A DNA stretch of 38,120 nt from Methylobacterium sp. E-005 (GTDB taxonomy: Bacteria > Pseudomonadota > Alphaproteobacteria > Rhizobiales > Beijerinckiaceae). A model generated the notes under the pieces. The model made no database searches and had not been told where the DNA came from. It saw only the letters and a list, made by a program, of their open reading frames with translations. Each line of letters opens with the position of its first letter. The first letter of the stretch is position 1. The translations under genes were made by a program, and so were the position numbers. This document shows positions 8,793 through 18,689 of this stretch, piece after piece. The stretch spans positions 1-38,120 of the forward strand of contig NZ_JAKSYG010000151.1 in assembly GCF_022829725.1 (NCBI RefSeq), read 5' to 3'.

Positions 8793-9355
8793 GAGGCGAT
8801 CAGCTGCGTCTGTGACGGTATACGGATCGAGACGCCATAGGCGATCCATGTGCCGAGCTCAAGTGTACAGCACCTACATCCCAACCTCCGGTTAGCCTCC
8901 CAGTCGCTGGGCGCGGCCGTCGCAATGAGCCGAAACGGGCAAGGGCCATCGCCGATACAGACCCTGTCCTGGGTATGACGGGGACCGGCATCCCTAATCC
9001 GAACTGCCAGCAGCTTCCGATGCGAGCCGATGAAGCAATTCACGAGGCTGCCGCCTCTTGACCCCGCTTAGATCCCTCTGTTCGTCCGGCACCCGTGTGC
9101 ATCAGTCGTGAAGAACCGACTGCGGCCGCACCGATTCATGCGGACGCCTTGAACCACACCGGGGAGCATACGGACGCACGCCCGTACCACGTGATCAAAG
9201 CGGCGCCGCCAGCAGCCCCGGCGTGACAGGTGTCGAAACCCAGGGTATCAGGGCCGCCGAAGAAAATTTAGCGTCCCGGCCAGCTTACGTACGAGCGCAA
9301 GTTCAACGACTGTGTACCGCGGATCTTTCTCACAATCGAACCCCGGGCCGGCAGC
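8793..9355. promoter_or_regulatory. Divergent intergenic region
   Basis: These 560 bases separate the minus-strand five-gene operon from the plus-strand TPR gene, so promoters for both should lie here. I could not pick convincing -35/-10 boxes, and no small gene stands out. Confidence 0.4.
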
Positions 9356-11251
9356 ATGCTCGCAAGCACATACATCGACTATGAGGCGTTGGAGCGCGAG
9401 ATCGCAGTGGGGCGCGAAGCAACGGCTCAGAGTCGATGGGATCAAGCGAACGAGATTTGGGCGTCGATGAGACGCCACTATCCAACGATCGCAGTTGCCT
9501 ATGTGCTCGGAGGGTATGTCGCCCTCCAAGAGGGACGTATCGAGGAAGCCGAAGACCTGCTGAAACACGCAACGCGCGAATTCCCGCAAGATCTGTATGC
9601 CCATATCTTCTTTTCCGACGTCGCTCGCGCCCGAAATGACCTAGCAACTGCCGCCGAACGACTGATCCGCATTGGCGCGACCCGCGATCCCGCCCCCTAT
9701 CGCGCCGCGTTCAAGATCCTGGCCGAGGGCATGGAAAAGAATGCCTTCAGTCAACCGGTTATTCTAGAACTTTTGACATTGATACTATCCGAGATCGGGG
9801 AGGGCGACCCAAATTTCGTGCCGGTCGCCTTGGCTGAACTCAACGTCATTCAAGAAACAAACGATAAATTGTATCGGCGGATTCATCAAATTATTGCAAG
9901 CGAATTTAACAATATATATCTCCGTATTGGTAGCAAAGACACAATCAATTTTGTAACAGCCGGCACGGACATCGGCAACCCTTATCTAGACCTCAAGCAA
10001 TTTGCAGCGCACCAGCTCCTTTATAGCAGTAGAGCGCGATGCTATGAGCTGTTTCACCGCCACGCAACGAAGTTGCTGGCAGCGTCGCGCGAAGTAATTG
10101 CCGAACTGGTTGCACTCGGCCATGTCAAGGGGCTGGAGGCATCGCGCCAAATCCTGATCGCGCAGGTAGCGAGCTGCCTCGACGAGCATATCTACAACGC
10201 CGTTCAGGACAACGCCTGCAACCCAACGCCCGACCGGCCGTCGCGTCAGCCCAGCATTCTGGATCAGGGCTTTGCGCGGCGCTCGGCCCGCCTCGCGTCC
10301 GCGGTCAATCGCGGACTGCCTGATCGCCCCTTAAAGATTGCCGTATGCATCTCTGGGCAGCTTCGCGGGTTCGGCGATGCCTACACGACCTGGCAGCATC
10401 TCAATCTCGACCAACATCACACGACCCGCTTTGTGCACACTTGGAAGAAGTTAGGCCGCAAATTCCCGGTGCCGCAACACGCTATGAGGACGATGTCCGG
10501 TGAGTTGCTGCACGCCTATCAATCTGCCTTCCTCCAGCTTGGCCACGCAACGATCGTTGCACGCTATCCCACCATGTTCGCGCTGTTCGAACAAGGCGGC
10601 GAGGTCGATCACAAAAGACTCACGGAATTCTATAAGACGCCGTTCGTCCAAATTGAGGAAGACGACAGTTCAGATTTTGCGTCCATGAGCAATCCACATA
10701 AAATGTACTATAAGATTAAATCATGCCAGATGATGGCCGATTTATCCGGCGAAGCCTTTGACCTATTTATCCGGATTCGACCGGATAAAACGATCCTCTC
10801 TGCGCAGATTGACTATCACCGCATACTCTACGAAAGCCGTTTCCTGGGTAGGATTTTTTCGGATACGTCTGCCTTCATCCATTGCAAACTTGGCCACGTA
10901 ATCGGGGATCAATTTGCCATTGGCGATGGTCCAGCCATGCGGGTGTACGCTTCCGCGTACGACCAAACTATCGCGTCGGCCATGACGCCCGGTGGCGATT
11001 TCCCCGCTCAGTTCTCACCCCATGTGAACTTGGCCGCCGCGACTCTTTCCGGCGGACTTTATGTTAGCGGCCATCACGGCATCATTTTCGGTGAACTTGT
11101 CGACGTGACCCCGATCCCCGCGCAGGCCATCGTCCAAGCTCTAGAAAATGACATCGATCCAGAAAATATGAGCCATATCGATCGTCATCTTCTGGACAGC
11201 GCGCGCGCAGAAGCGGAGCGCGAGAAACAGGCGGCATCAAATGGCAGCTGA
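9356..11251 (+). CDS. TPR protein with C-terminal SGQLRG/IRIRPDK domain (putative glycosyltransferase)
   Basis: A 631-aa protein in two parts. Residues ~1-120 are helical TPR-like repeats: 'QANEIWASMRRHYPTIAVAY', then 'GRIEEAEDLLKHATREFP'. A helical linker follows. From residue ~326 comes a domain beginning 'IAVCISGQLRGF', with 'FVHTWKKLGRKFPVP', 'NPHKMYYKIKSCQMM', 'LFIRIRPDK' (~473) and 'IGDQFAIGD'. The same domain occurs in two more proteins in this window. I do not recognise a named family. The fold signals (a beta strand ending in SGQ, an HTW motif and an acidic RPD motif) suggest a GT-A-like transferase with RPD in place of DxD. That is inference. No signal peptide is seen. Confidence 0.75.
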   Translation: MLASTYIDYEALEREIAVGREATAQSRWDQANEIWASMRRHYPTIAVAYVLGGYVALQEGRIEEAEDLLKHATREFPQDLYAHIFFSDVARARNDLATAAERLIRIGATRDPAPYRAAFKILAEGMEKNAFSQPVILELLTLILSEIGEGDPNFVPVALAELNVIQETNDKLYRRIHQIIASEFNNIYLRIGSKDTINFVTAGTDIGNPYLDLKQFAAHQLLYSSRARCYELFHRHATKLLAASREVIAELVALGHVKGLEASRQILIAQVASCLDEHIYNAVQDNACNPTPDRPSRQPSILDQGFARRSARLASAVNRGLPDRPLKIAVCISGQLRGFGDAYTTWQHLNLDQHHTTRFVHTWKKLGRKFPVPQHAMRTMSGELLHAYQSAFLQLGHATIVARYPTMFALFEQGGEVDHKRLTEFYKTPFVQIEEDDSSDFASMSNPHKMYYKIKSCQMMADLSGEAFDLFIRIRPDKTILSAQIDYHRILYESRFLGRIFSDTSAFIHCKLGHVIGDQFAIGDGPAMRVYASAYDQTIASAMTPGGDFPAQFSPHVNLAAATLSGGLYVSGHHGIIFGELVDVTPIPAQAIVQALENDIDPENMSHIDRHLLDSARAEAEREKQAASNGS

Positions 11252-11320
11252 TCGCCCCCTGACGATATCATGCCCGACTCGAGTTGATCGTCTCGATCAC
11301 TCAAACGACTAATAGCTTCG

Positions 11321-13918
11321 ATGACCGTTCGGATTCAAGAGCCTCGGCAGCCCAGTATGATTGGCAACGATCAAAGCACACCTCCACGCCCTCAGGAGGT
11401 TCATGAAGCGTACCTTATTCTCAAGAATTCCGACCTGTTCGATGTAAAATTTTACTTGGACAACAATCCTGATGTCAGGGACGCCGCTATTGACCCACTA
11501 ATGCACTATCTGACTAACGGGTCCAGGGAGGGGCGTGATCCGAGCACCAAATTCAGCACGCGATACTATGTAGCGACGTACTCCGATGTCGCGTTGTCCG
11601 GGCTCAACCCGCTGGTTCATTTTCTCAGAATTGGTGCTCTCGAGGGGCGAGTGGCGGTCCCGCCGCCCGATATGACGCCAGGCATCCTATCCGTCGGCGA
11701 TGGCCTCATTCTGGATGAGACAGAGCGCCAATGGTATAAAGCGATTGAAAAGTCCAATCTCTTTGATGCACATTACTATTTGGATTGCAACCCTGACGTT
11801 GCAGCGGCTGGGCACGATCCACTTACGCACTACATCAAGAACGGATGTCACGAAAATCGCGATCCGAACAAGGATTTCCATACACGATATTACGTCGCCA
11901 CGTTCCCGGACGTCCGCGAAACCGGCCTGAACCCCCTCTACCACTACATAACAATCGGGCAGTCAGAACGGAGAACGCCCCGCGCCCAGGGCGAAGGCTT
12001 CTTCATGCTGACCGATGAGCAAGTCGACTGGTATAAACATATCCGGGCGGCTGGGGTTTTTGATAGCGACTTCTACCTCTTGACTTATCCCGACGTTGCA
12101 TCATCGGGACTGGATCCGCTCGTTCACTACATCATAAGCGGCGCTGATCAAGACCGGCTACCGAATCGCAGTTTTAATCCGTTAAGTTATCTATCATCGA
12201 ATCGGGACATCTATTTTTCTAAAACTAATATCTTGTACCACCAGTTCTCGCAATCATCCAATACGGGGACGAATAAAAATCCTCCTAAGGTACAACATTT
12301 TCATGCCTCCGAGAATGAAAAGCTGTCTTCTGGGTCTATGGTCGAAATAGCTCGACAACGTATGCAATTGTCGGATTGGGAAGGCGCCGCGGGCTATTGG
12401 CGAAAAATTCTTGAAACCGATAAGACAAATTTGGAGGCACATGACGGACTGATAACGAGTCTGTTGCAGAGTCATCTACTCGTGGCGGCGATCGACGCAT
12501 TGGCTGCTGCGAAGGCCAATTTGTCTGCGGATGGCTACCGTCACCTCAGTTCGATCGAATCTCAAATCTTCTCATCAGAGCCCGCCATCGGCGTCGGACA
12601 AAGCAATGCTCTGACCTCGTCCCCCCGGACGCCAATCCGTACCGAGCGCCTGCGCGCTCGATTGAAACATTCGCCCCTTTTCGATCCGATCTTCTACACG
12701 CAAAACCGTCCAGACAACGCGGGCTTCTACAGGGAGGCTCTGGACCACTATCTCAAGTGGGGGAGCGTGGCACGGCTTCCGACTTGCTCAGGCTCGACTA
12801 TTGCAAAACTCCTGGGGTGGACGACCCGCGACTATGAGAATGACACTGCAAAATTTCTTCAGTCTTTCGAAGACGCGCAGCGCGAGGACATTATACCGGA
12901 AGAATTTTTGAAGTCAGCGCGGATCGGCATCTTCATCCATACGCAGTCCAATTTTTATATGCGACCGATCGCGGAGCATCTTCAAGCGGCTCTCTACGCG
13001 GCCGGAGCTCAGGTCGCAATCCTGTCGGAACTTGATCCGCACCCAGAAGCCGTTACCATACCGATCGTGGTTGCGCCGCATGAATTTTTCGGTTTCCGTC
13101 TGCCGCCCTATTTCCAGTCCCAAACTTTCGCGAAGATCTACATTGCCTTCAATACAGAGCAATTACCGTCGGACTGGTTCAAAGAATGTTTCTCGGATCT
13201 CATGGCGGCACGGGCTGTGATCGATGTCAATTTTCAGTCTGCGCTTATACTGAATAAATCACTTCCAACGACTTATTGTCTTCCCGCCGTCCGCACGAAT
13301 CATTGGCCGGACTACATCAGTGATGCCGACCCGAGCCACGATCAGTTGAATATTCTCGATCCAAAGATAATCGGGCAATTTGGACTACGCCCGGACTTCG
13401 AAGAGCGCCCCCTTGATGTCTTCTTCGCAGGTTTCGCAACGTCGCATCGGGATACGACGTTGGTCCGCGCTGCCGCCTACTTAGCGAGCAAGAAAAGCTA
13501 TCTTGCCTACGGCAAAAAAAGTTCTACTGCCAAAGTTCAAACTGAACAAACGATGTCAGTATTCGCCAATAATCTAGCGCTCTGCGGTTTGTCAAAGATC
13601 GTATTGAATATCCATCGTTTCTCGATCGGCTACTTTGAATGGGAGCGCATGGTCGCGCAGGGTTTCCTAGCGCGCTCTTGCGTGATCACTACCCCGTCCC
13701 TACCATCCCCGTTCTTTACTCCGGGCGTTCACTATCTCGAAGTGCCGGGACGGCATGTCAGTCCCGCCCTTCGGTGGTTATTAGATAGCGAGGAGGGCAA
13801 AGCGACCGCAAAACAGTTCGCTGCTGCATCCAGCGATGTCATGCAGCACTCCTTGACACCGGTCCGCGTCGGTCGACACCTTCTCTCGTTCTTGGCATCC
13901 CTCCCCGAGCTCAGCTAA
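11321..13918 (+). CDS. WY/HYL-repeat protein with C-terminal glycosyltransferase-like domain
   Basis: An 865-aa protein. Residues ~35-305 carry divergent copies of the repeat seen in the 1351-aa gene: 'SDLFDVKFYLDNNPDV', 'HYLTNGSREGRDPSTKF', 'SNLFDAHYYLDCNPDVAAAG', 'GVFDSDFYLLTYPDV'. A TPR-like pair follows ('DWEGAAGYWRKILETD', near 345). After one more LFD unit, residues ~535-860 look like a GT-B-type domain, with 'IGIFIHTQSNFYMRPIAEHL' at its start and a GT1-like end: 'SIGYFEWERMVAQGF', 'FTPGVHYLEVPG'. A role in surface glycan assembly is likely. The ATG at 11321 has a weak ribosome binding site; a second ATG 13 codons in is possible. The stop overlaps the next ATG by one base. Confidence 0.75.
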   Translation: MTVRIQEPRQPSMIGNDQSTPPRPQEVHEAYLILKNSDLFDVKFYLDNNPDVRDAAIDPLMHYLTNGSREGRDPSTKFSTRYYVATYSDVALSGLNPLVHFLRIGALEGRVAVPPPDMTPGILSVGDGLILDETERQWYKAIEKSNLFDAHYYLDCNPDVAAAGHDPLTHYIKNGCHENRDPNKDFHTRYYVATFPDVRETGLNPLYHYITIGQSERRTPRAQGEGFFMLTDEQVDWYKHIRAAGVFDSDFYLLTYPDVASSGLDPLVHYIISGADQDRLPNRSFNPLSYLSSNRDIYFSKTNILYHQFSQSSNTGTNKNPPKVQHFHASENEKLSSGSMVEIARQRMQLSDWEGAAGYWRKILETDKTNLEAHDGLITSLLQSHLLVAAIDALAAAKANLSADGYRHLSSIESQIFSSEPAIGVGQSNALTSSPRTPIRTERLRARLKHSPLFDPIFYTQNRPDNAGFYREALDHYLKWGSVARLPTCSGSTIAKLLGWTTRDYENDTAKFLQSFEDAQREDIIPEEFLKSARIGIFIHTQSNFYMRPIAEHLQAALYAAGAQVAILSELDPHPEAVTIPIVVAPHEFFGFRLPPYFQSQTFAKIYIAFNTEQLPSDWFKECFSDLMAARAVIDVNFQSALILNKSLPTTYCLPAVRTNHWPDYISDADPSHDQLNILDPKIIGQFGLRPDFEERPLDVFFAGFATSHRDTTLVRAAAYLASKKSYLAYGKKSSTAKVQTEQTMSVFANNLALCGLSKIVLNIHRFSIGYFEWERMVAQGFLARSCVITTPSLPSPFFTPGVHYLEVPGRHVSPALRWLLDSEEGKATAKQFAAASSDVMQHSLTPVRVGRHLLSFLASLPELS

Positions 13919-14676
13919 TGCCTCCATATCTAAAATATGACTTGAAGCATGAGGCTGGCCTTGATGCCGCCGCTGGTGTCGAGCTCGTGTCGGTAGCCGT
14001 GACACTTTATAACTATGAGGCCCATATCGCAGGGGCTTTGAGTACCGTTGTATCACAAACGCATCGCGCTGTCGATCTCGTGATCGTCGACGATTGTTCG
14101 ACGGATCGGTCCCTTGACGAAGCCTTGATATGGATCGAGCAGAATGGTCAGCGATTGACGCGCGTGAGGCTGTTCCGAAACCAAGAGAACTATGGCCTAT
14201 CGGCAAGTCGCAATGTCGCGTTCGCGGAAGCCATCGGCGATTTTGTCATGGTACTTGACGCCGATAACGAATTGATGCCGACAGCGATCGAGAAGCTGTT
14301 GTCGGCTTGCCAAGCATCTGGGGCGGATGCGGCTTATTCGATCATCGAAAATTTCGATGCCGAGAAAAGTTTAGGATATGCATTCCTCTGGAATCCTGAG
14401 AGATTATCCGGGGGGAATTATATCGACGCCATGGCCCTCATCCGTAAAAAGGCATGGTCGGCGGCAGGAGGATATTTTCAATTTGAAATTGATGGCTGGG
14501 AAGATTATGATCTATGGTGTTCTTTCACGGAGCGCGATTTGCGTGCGGCGTTCGTCCCGGAGATCCTATGCCGATATCGTGTCCATAAAAGCTCGATGCT
14601 TCGAGCAACGACGAACGTGAATCATAAGGAACTCTCTGCTCAAATCATGTTGCGCCATCCCTGGATCCGACTATAA
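13918..14676 (+). CDS. Family 2 glycosyltransferase
   Basis: A 252-aa GT-A enzyme of the GT2 family that transfers a sugar from a nucleotide donor. Visible motifs are 'VSVAVTLYNYEAHI' at the start, 'VIVDDCSTDRS' (first nucleotide-binding Asp pair), 'ENYGLSASRNVAF', 'MVLDADNE' (DxD, near residue 112) and 'IDGWEDYDLW' (the acidic ED base motif). It has no membrane segment, so it would act at the cytoplasmic face. The ATG overlaps the TAA of the previous gene by one base, so the two are probably cotranslated. Confidence 0.92.
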   Translation: MPPYLKYDLKHEAGLDAAAGVELVSVAVTLYNYEAHIAGALSTVVSQTHRAVDLVIVDDCSTDRSLDEALIWIEQNGQRLTRVRLFRNQENYGLSASRNVAFAEAIGDFVMVLDADNELMPTAIEKLLSACQASGADAAYSIIENFDAEKSLGYAFLWNPERLSGGNYIDAMALIRKKAWSAAGGYFQFEIDGWEDYDLWCSFTERDLRAAFVPEILCRYRVHKSSMLRATTNVNHKELSAQIMLRHPWIRL

Positions 14677-14756
14677 TATATTTGATTGCATATACCATAG
14701 TGTAAGCCGGTCCTGGCGCGGTTGAATGATGGTTTACTGAATGAAGGGCTTTTTCG

Positions 14757-17093
14757 TTGTTTGATGACACCGCCGAGCTTCGAACGACAGCCGCAACCGC
14801 ATCGTTCGAACAGCGTTGGCCAGAGGCTTTGACCCTCTGGAGAACCGTACTCATCCGTCATCCCGACAACGTTGAGGCATATAACCAAGCTGGTCAGGCA
14901 GCCCTCGCCGTCGGCGACCTTTCCGCTGCCGAGGAACTGCTGGCTGAAGCGGTGCGACGCGGTGCAAACGACGTGTCGGCGTGGCTGAACTATGCGGAAG
15001 TTGCCGCGCGGGCTGAACAAGCCGAGGAGGCCGGGCGTCGTTTCACTGCAGCGTGCGATGCGTTTCCAGAATCGGCCGCTGCTGTCGATCGCTATGCGGC
15101 AGCGAAAATCAAGTTTGGTGACTTTGACGGGGCAGACGCTCTTCTTGAAATGGGCGTCCGTCGGTTTCCGACCTACGTCTGGCTGCGTCTCCAGCATGCC
15201 ACCGTCGCGAGCCGGACTGAACGTTGGGATGTGGCCATCGACCGGTGGGCTAATTTCCGCCGCGACTTTCCGCATATGCCGGATGGTTGGTTGGATGGCG
15301 CGTTAGTCCTAGTCCGCCTTGGTAGAGGCCAAGAGATTTCGGCGTTGCTGGATCAAGCTCTGCTCCTTGAAAGCGCAAATATATGGCACCATTTGTCTGC
15401 CATTCAACTCGGGCTAGGTCAGGGCGAGATAAAAGTATCTGCAAACCGGTGGTTGTCCGCCTTATCCCGTTTCATGCCGTCGGCACACGAGCAGAGAGCG
15501 CTCTATAATGTCGGGTGTGATGTCTTCGCTAGAGCGTTAGAGAACGATCAGACGGCGGACGTTGCGGAATTGCTGTGGGTCAAATTGCTGCTACAACCGG
15601 AAGACGACTCGCCCGACTATGTTCCGGCGATCCTTCGTCAAACGCTACCACTTTACTTCCATTCCCCGAAGACTTTTGCAGCACTCAAACGTTTTGCGGC
15701 TCAGCGTCCTTCTACGGAGCGCGAGCCGTCCAATGAAGTGAATTTTGACCGCGTACGCTTTGCATTTCAACTTCTTACAGATCCGTCGGCCAGAGAAGCA
15801 TACGCGGAGCATTACATCCTTCATGCATCTTTCAAATTGCTGTCGTGTCTTTTCGATCGCTGGCTGATGCCGGACAATGTTGAAACGCTGCATCGCTTGC
15901 TGCCGAAACTGGCGAACGACCCATCTCTCTCTGACCGCAGCCGCTTCAATTTAGCGATCGGCGCGGCCACGGGAAACGGCTCGGTTTTGACGTCTCTGTG
16001 GGAGCGCGCGGCCAGCGTACACGACGAACATTCTCCAGATGGGCCCGGCGCGGTGTTGTCGGCGGCTGGACGCCGTAGACGCTCCGCTCTTGCGTCCGTC
16101 TCCTCGTCGTCGCCTGTCAACCGCCGCCTTCAGATCGCGCTTTGTGTTTCCGGCCAACTTCGCGGCTACCGGGAAGCGAAACAGACTTGGGGGCCATTAG
16201 GTCTTGCGTCTCATGATGTCGATATATTTGTTGATGTATGGGCCAACGTCGGCCGCAAGCTTCCAGTCCCTCCTCATTGTGCTCGGGCCTTCGAGGGTTT
16301 TTTTCTTGAACGGTTCGAACAAGGCTTCCGAGCCGTTGGCCGCGATGAAATGGAGCGCTCCTACCCTCATCTCTTTGCTTGGTTCCGCGCAACCTCCATC
16401 GTGACCGTCGACCAGTTGGCCGAAACGTATAATACTGATTATATAAACATCCAAAATGACGAAGACGCCCCTTATAACGGCATGGCCAATCATGAAAAGA
16501 TGTATTATAAAGTAGAAAGCGCGTGGAATTATTTGATCAAGACGGGAAAGTCTTACGATCTGGTCATTCGCATTCGGCCCGACAAGTCTTTTTTTCGGAG
16601 CCCTACGCTCAATCTTTACGATGTTTTCGATAAATGCACCCGTGATCGGAAGATTCTTGCGGACGGCGGGGCCTTCCTTCACTACGATGTCCGATTGGGT
16701 ATGGGTGATCAGTTTGCTGTCGGCACCTATGAAGCGATGAGTTGTTACTCTCGTGCGTATTCAATTACACGAGATCGCTTGCAGCAGCCCGCATTTGATT
16801 ATCCAGCGGACCTGTTATCCCACGAGACTTTTGCGGCAGTTGCGTTTTACAATGGTATTCATGTCGATAATTTGCCACATGTCGCGTTTGGCCCCCCCTT
16901 GGATCCCAGCCGCATATCCCAGAGCGCGCTGAAGCGTCTTCTAACCACCGATGTGTCTGTCCGTCGACCAACCAGCCTCGATCGCGATTTGCTAAGTGCC
17001 GTCGAGAAAGATCGAGCACTGTCGAAGTTCGCAACTATTCGGCGGTCCATTCCTCGAATGGCGTCTAGAATTCTCCGCGGTTGGGGATTTTAG
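14757..17093 (+). CDS. TPR protein with C-terminal SGQLRG/IRIRPDK domain, larger paralogue
   Basis: A 778-aa protein. Residues ~10-230 are clear TPR repeats: 'WPEALTLWRTVLIRHPDNVE', 'GDLSAAEELLAEAVRRG', 'GDFDGADALLEMGVRRFP'. From residue ~455 the same domain as in the 631-aa protein appears: 'IALCVSGQLRGYREA', 'DIFVDVWANVGRKLPVP', 'NHEKMYYKVESAW', 'LVIRIRPDKSF' (~604) and 'GMGDQFAVGTYEAM'. It is probably a glycan-assembly transferase with a TPR scaffold (inference). The start is TTG at 14757: a GAAGGG box sits at 14743-14748, and no in-frame ATG lies between it and the first TPR. It lies 80 bases after the GT2 gene on the same strand. Confidence 0.75.
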   Translation: MFDDTAELRTTAATASFEQRWPEALTLWRTVLIRHPDNVEAYNQAGQAALAVGDLSAAEELLAEAVRRGANDVSAWLNYAEVAARAEQAEEAGRRFTAACDAFPESAAAVDRYAAAKIKFGDFDGADALLEMGVRRFPTYVWLRLQHATVASRTERWDVAIDRWANFRRDFPHMPDGWLDGALVLVRLGRGQEISALLDQALLLESANIWHHLSAIQLGLGQGEIKVSANRWLSALSRFMPSAHEQRALYNVGCDVFARALENDQTADVAELLWVKLLLQPEDDSPDYVPAILRQTLPLYFHSPKTFAALKRFAAQRPSTEREPSNEVNFDRVRFAFQLLTDPSAREAYAEHYILHASFKLLSCLFDRWLMPDNVETLHRLLPKLANDPSLSDRSRFNLAIGAATGNGSVLTSLWERAASVHDEHSPDGPGAVLSAAGRRRRSALASVSSSSPVNRRLQIALCVSGQLRGYREAKQTWGPLGLASHDVDIFVDVWANVGRKLPVPPHCARAFEGFFLERFEQGFRAVGRDEMERSYPHLFAWFRATSIVTVDQLAETYNTDYINIQNDEDAPYNGMANHEKMYYKVESAWNYLIKTGKSYDLVIRIRPDKSFFRSPTLNLYDVFDKCTRDRKILADGGAFLHYDVRLGMGDQFAVGTYEAMSCYSRAYSITRDRLQQPAFDYPADLLSHETFAAVAFYNGIHVDNLPHVAFGPPLDPSRISQSALKRLLTTDVSVRRPTSLDRDLLSAVEKDRALSKFATIRRSIPRMASRILRGWGF

Positions 17094-17102
17094 TGGGACT
17101 CT

Positions 17103-17129
17103 CATGCTTCCTATAGGAAAGCAAGCATG
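17103..17129. other. Short perfect inverted repeat after the 778-aa gene
   Basis: CATGCTT at 17103-17109 pairs with AAGCATG at 17123-17129 around a palindromic CCTATAGG. It lies ten bases after the stop codon. No T-run follows, so a Rho-independent terminator is not supported; it may be an mRNA-end hairpin. Confidence 0.35.
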
Positions 17130-17256
17130 TAGACCGATCAGTACTTGAAGATGGTTCCTTTCCGGAGGGCCATGAATTCCGCTTGATCGATGGGTTGGAT
17201 AGGATCGTGGGCTGACGGCCGGTTGGTTTGCCCGTTCGCGCGAGGAGACAATCTGG

Positions 17257-17979
17257 ATGCGTGTGGCAATTCATTATTTTGGGCATCTTCGAACATTCCG
17301 GGATTGCCTTCCGTCACATAAGCAGTTTCTCATCGCTGGAAGTCATCAGTTTGATGTCTTTCTTCACACTTGGGACCATTCAGATAGGCGTACCGAGTCT
17401 TGGTACAAGGTCAATGGCGAGATCCGGAATGTCGAAAACTCCGATCTCGAGTTTCTGAAGAAAGAATTGGCACCTGTTGCCTGTTCCATCGAACCGCAGA
17501 TCTTCTCCCCAGGCGAGCGTGATCTTGAATATATTTCATCGCGTAAAATGCACGAATCGCTCAGGAAGAGCTTGCGTTTGCGGTTGTCATGCAAGTTCTC
17601 GCCACGCCCAGACTTAGTCATTGTCATTCGACCAGATATACTCCTCAAGCGTCAGCTTGATTTGGATTATCTACATACAATTACGCAAGACCCTTGGTTG
17701 CAACGTGCTGTTCTCACGCCGACGCATCATCATCCGCCCTGCGGCATTTTCCAAACGGATCGTTTGGCAGGACGGGATTCGATCCTAATCGGGTCCGATG
17801 AGGCGCTGTCGCATTTCGGATCGATCGGATTGGATCCGTCGATATACAGTCGTTTTCCTCGATACAATCAGGTCGGCGAATGTTTTTTCGATAATTTCAT
17901 TTTTCAACGACACCTCAGATGGGTGCCGATAGAATTCCTCGCGCCGGAGGATTGGGAGATCCGCCGCTCATCCTCATGA
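17257..17979 (+). CDS. Stand-alone RPD-domain protein (putative glycosyltransferase)
   Basis: A 240-aa protein. It opens with 'MRVAIHYFGHLRTFRDCL' and 'FDVFLHTWDHSDRRTESW', has 'RKMHESLRKSLRL' where the TPR paralogues have 'KMYYKI', and 'DLVIVIRPDILL' at ~118-130. The order and spacing match the C-terminal domain of the 631- and 778-aa proteins, without the TPR part. I would call it a relative of the same unnamed putative glycosyltransferase domain. The start is supported by a GAGGAG box about 12 bases before the ATG. Confidence 0.72.
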   Translation: MRVAIHYFGHLRTFRDCLPSHKQFLIAGSHQFDVFLHTWDHSDRRTESWYKVNGEIRNVENSDLEFLKKELAPVACSIEPQIFSPGERDLEYISSRKMHESLRKSLRLRLSCKFSPRPDLVIVIRPDILLKRQLDLDYLHTITQDPWLQRAVLTPTHHHPPCGIFQTDRLAGRDSILIGSDEALSHFGSIGLDPSIYSRFPRYNQVGECFFDNFIFQRHLRWVPIEFLAPEDWEIRRSSS

Positions 17980-18689
17980 CCGCGTTCCGATTTCCGTCAG
18001 ACCAGCGTCTTCGAAATGGCTCGTCGTCCTTCTGCCGCGCTGCGTACACACCGGAGGATCGGGCACGTGTTTTCGCACGCCGGTTTGCGGGCCAATACTC
18101 CTCGTTCTTTGCCGATTCTTTGTCAGGTGACAGAGGCGAGTTAGCCCACACTGTTGCTGCTAGTTGCTGATGCTGCGTGAACGCAGAATCATCCGTAAGA
18201 CCGCCCATTTAAGTTTGCAGCGTCGGTATAGCAGGCAGATAAGCCAGTACCACGACGTTCGGAAACTTCGGGGCTTCAGGCCGCGTGGTGGCTGCCCGCG
18301 AGGCAGGTAGATAATGCGCCGCCAAATTCTCAACCCACGTGGAGATTGGCGCAGGCTGGTGCGAGGACGCTGGCTACAGCTTCACCCTCGCGCAAATCGA
18401 GAATGGCCTTGTCGCGCCAACCGCGGAGTTGCACCGGCTTTGCCCCGACCTCGCCGTCGGGATAGCAGAGAGCCCGGCATTGATGCGGCGGCCTTGGCAT
18501 CCCAGACTGGGCGCACGCATTGGTGACGCGCAGCCACCGCGCCCGCGATCCGCACCTCTAGGGCCGCTTCGACCTGGCCTACCGCGGCACCAGCTCGGCA
18601 AATCACGGGCGACGAACCTCGAGTTCGATGTACAATCAGGGCTGCCGGGAACGCTGCCCTCGACCCGGTGGGGCCGAATTTCATGACAA
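17980..18689. other. Convergent intergenic, degraded sequence
   Basis: This 710-base stretch lies between two genes that converge. Several open frames exist on both strands (for example plus 18339-18686), but none has a recognisable domain, and the composition differs from the AT-rich gene to its right. I read it as decayed or recombined DNA. No terminator was identified. Confidence 0.45.

Noticed and set aside
18339..18686. Plus-strand 115-aa frame in the convergent gap
   Set aside because: No family resemblance and the second half is Arg/Pro-rich random-looking sequence; considered a transposase relic but no motif supports it.
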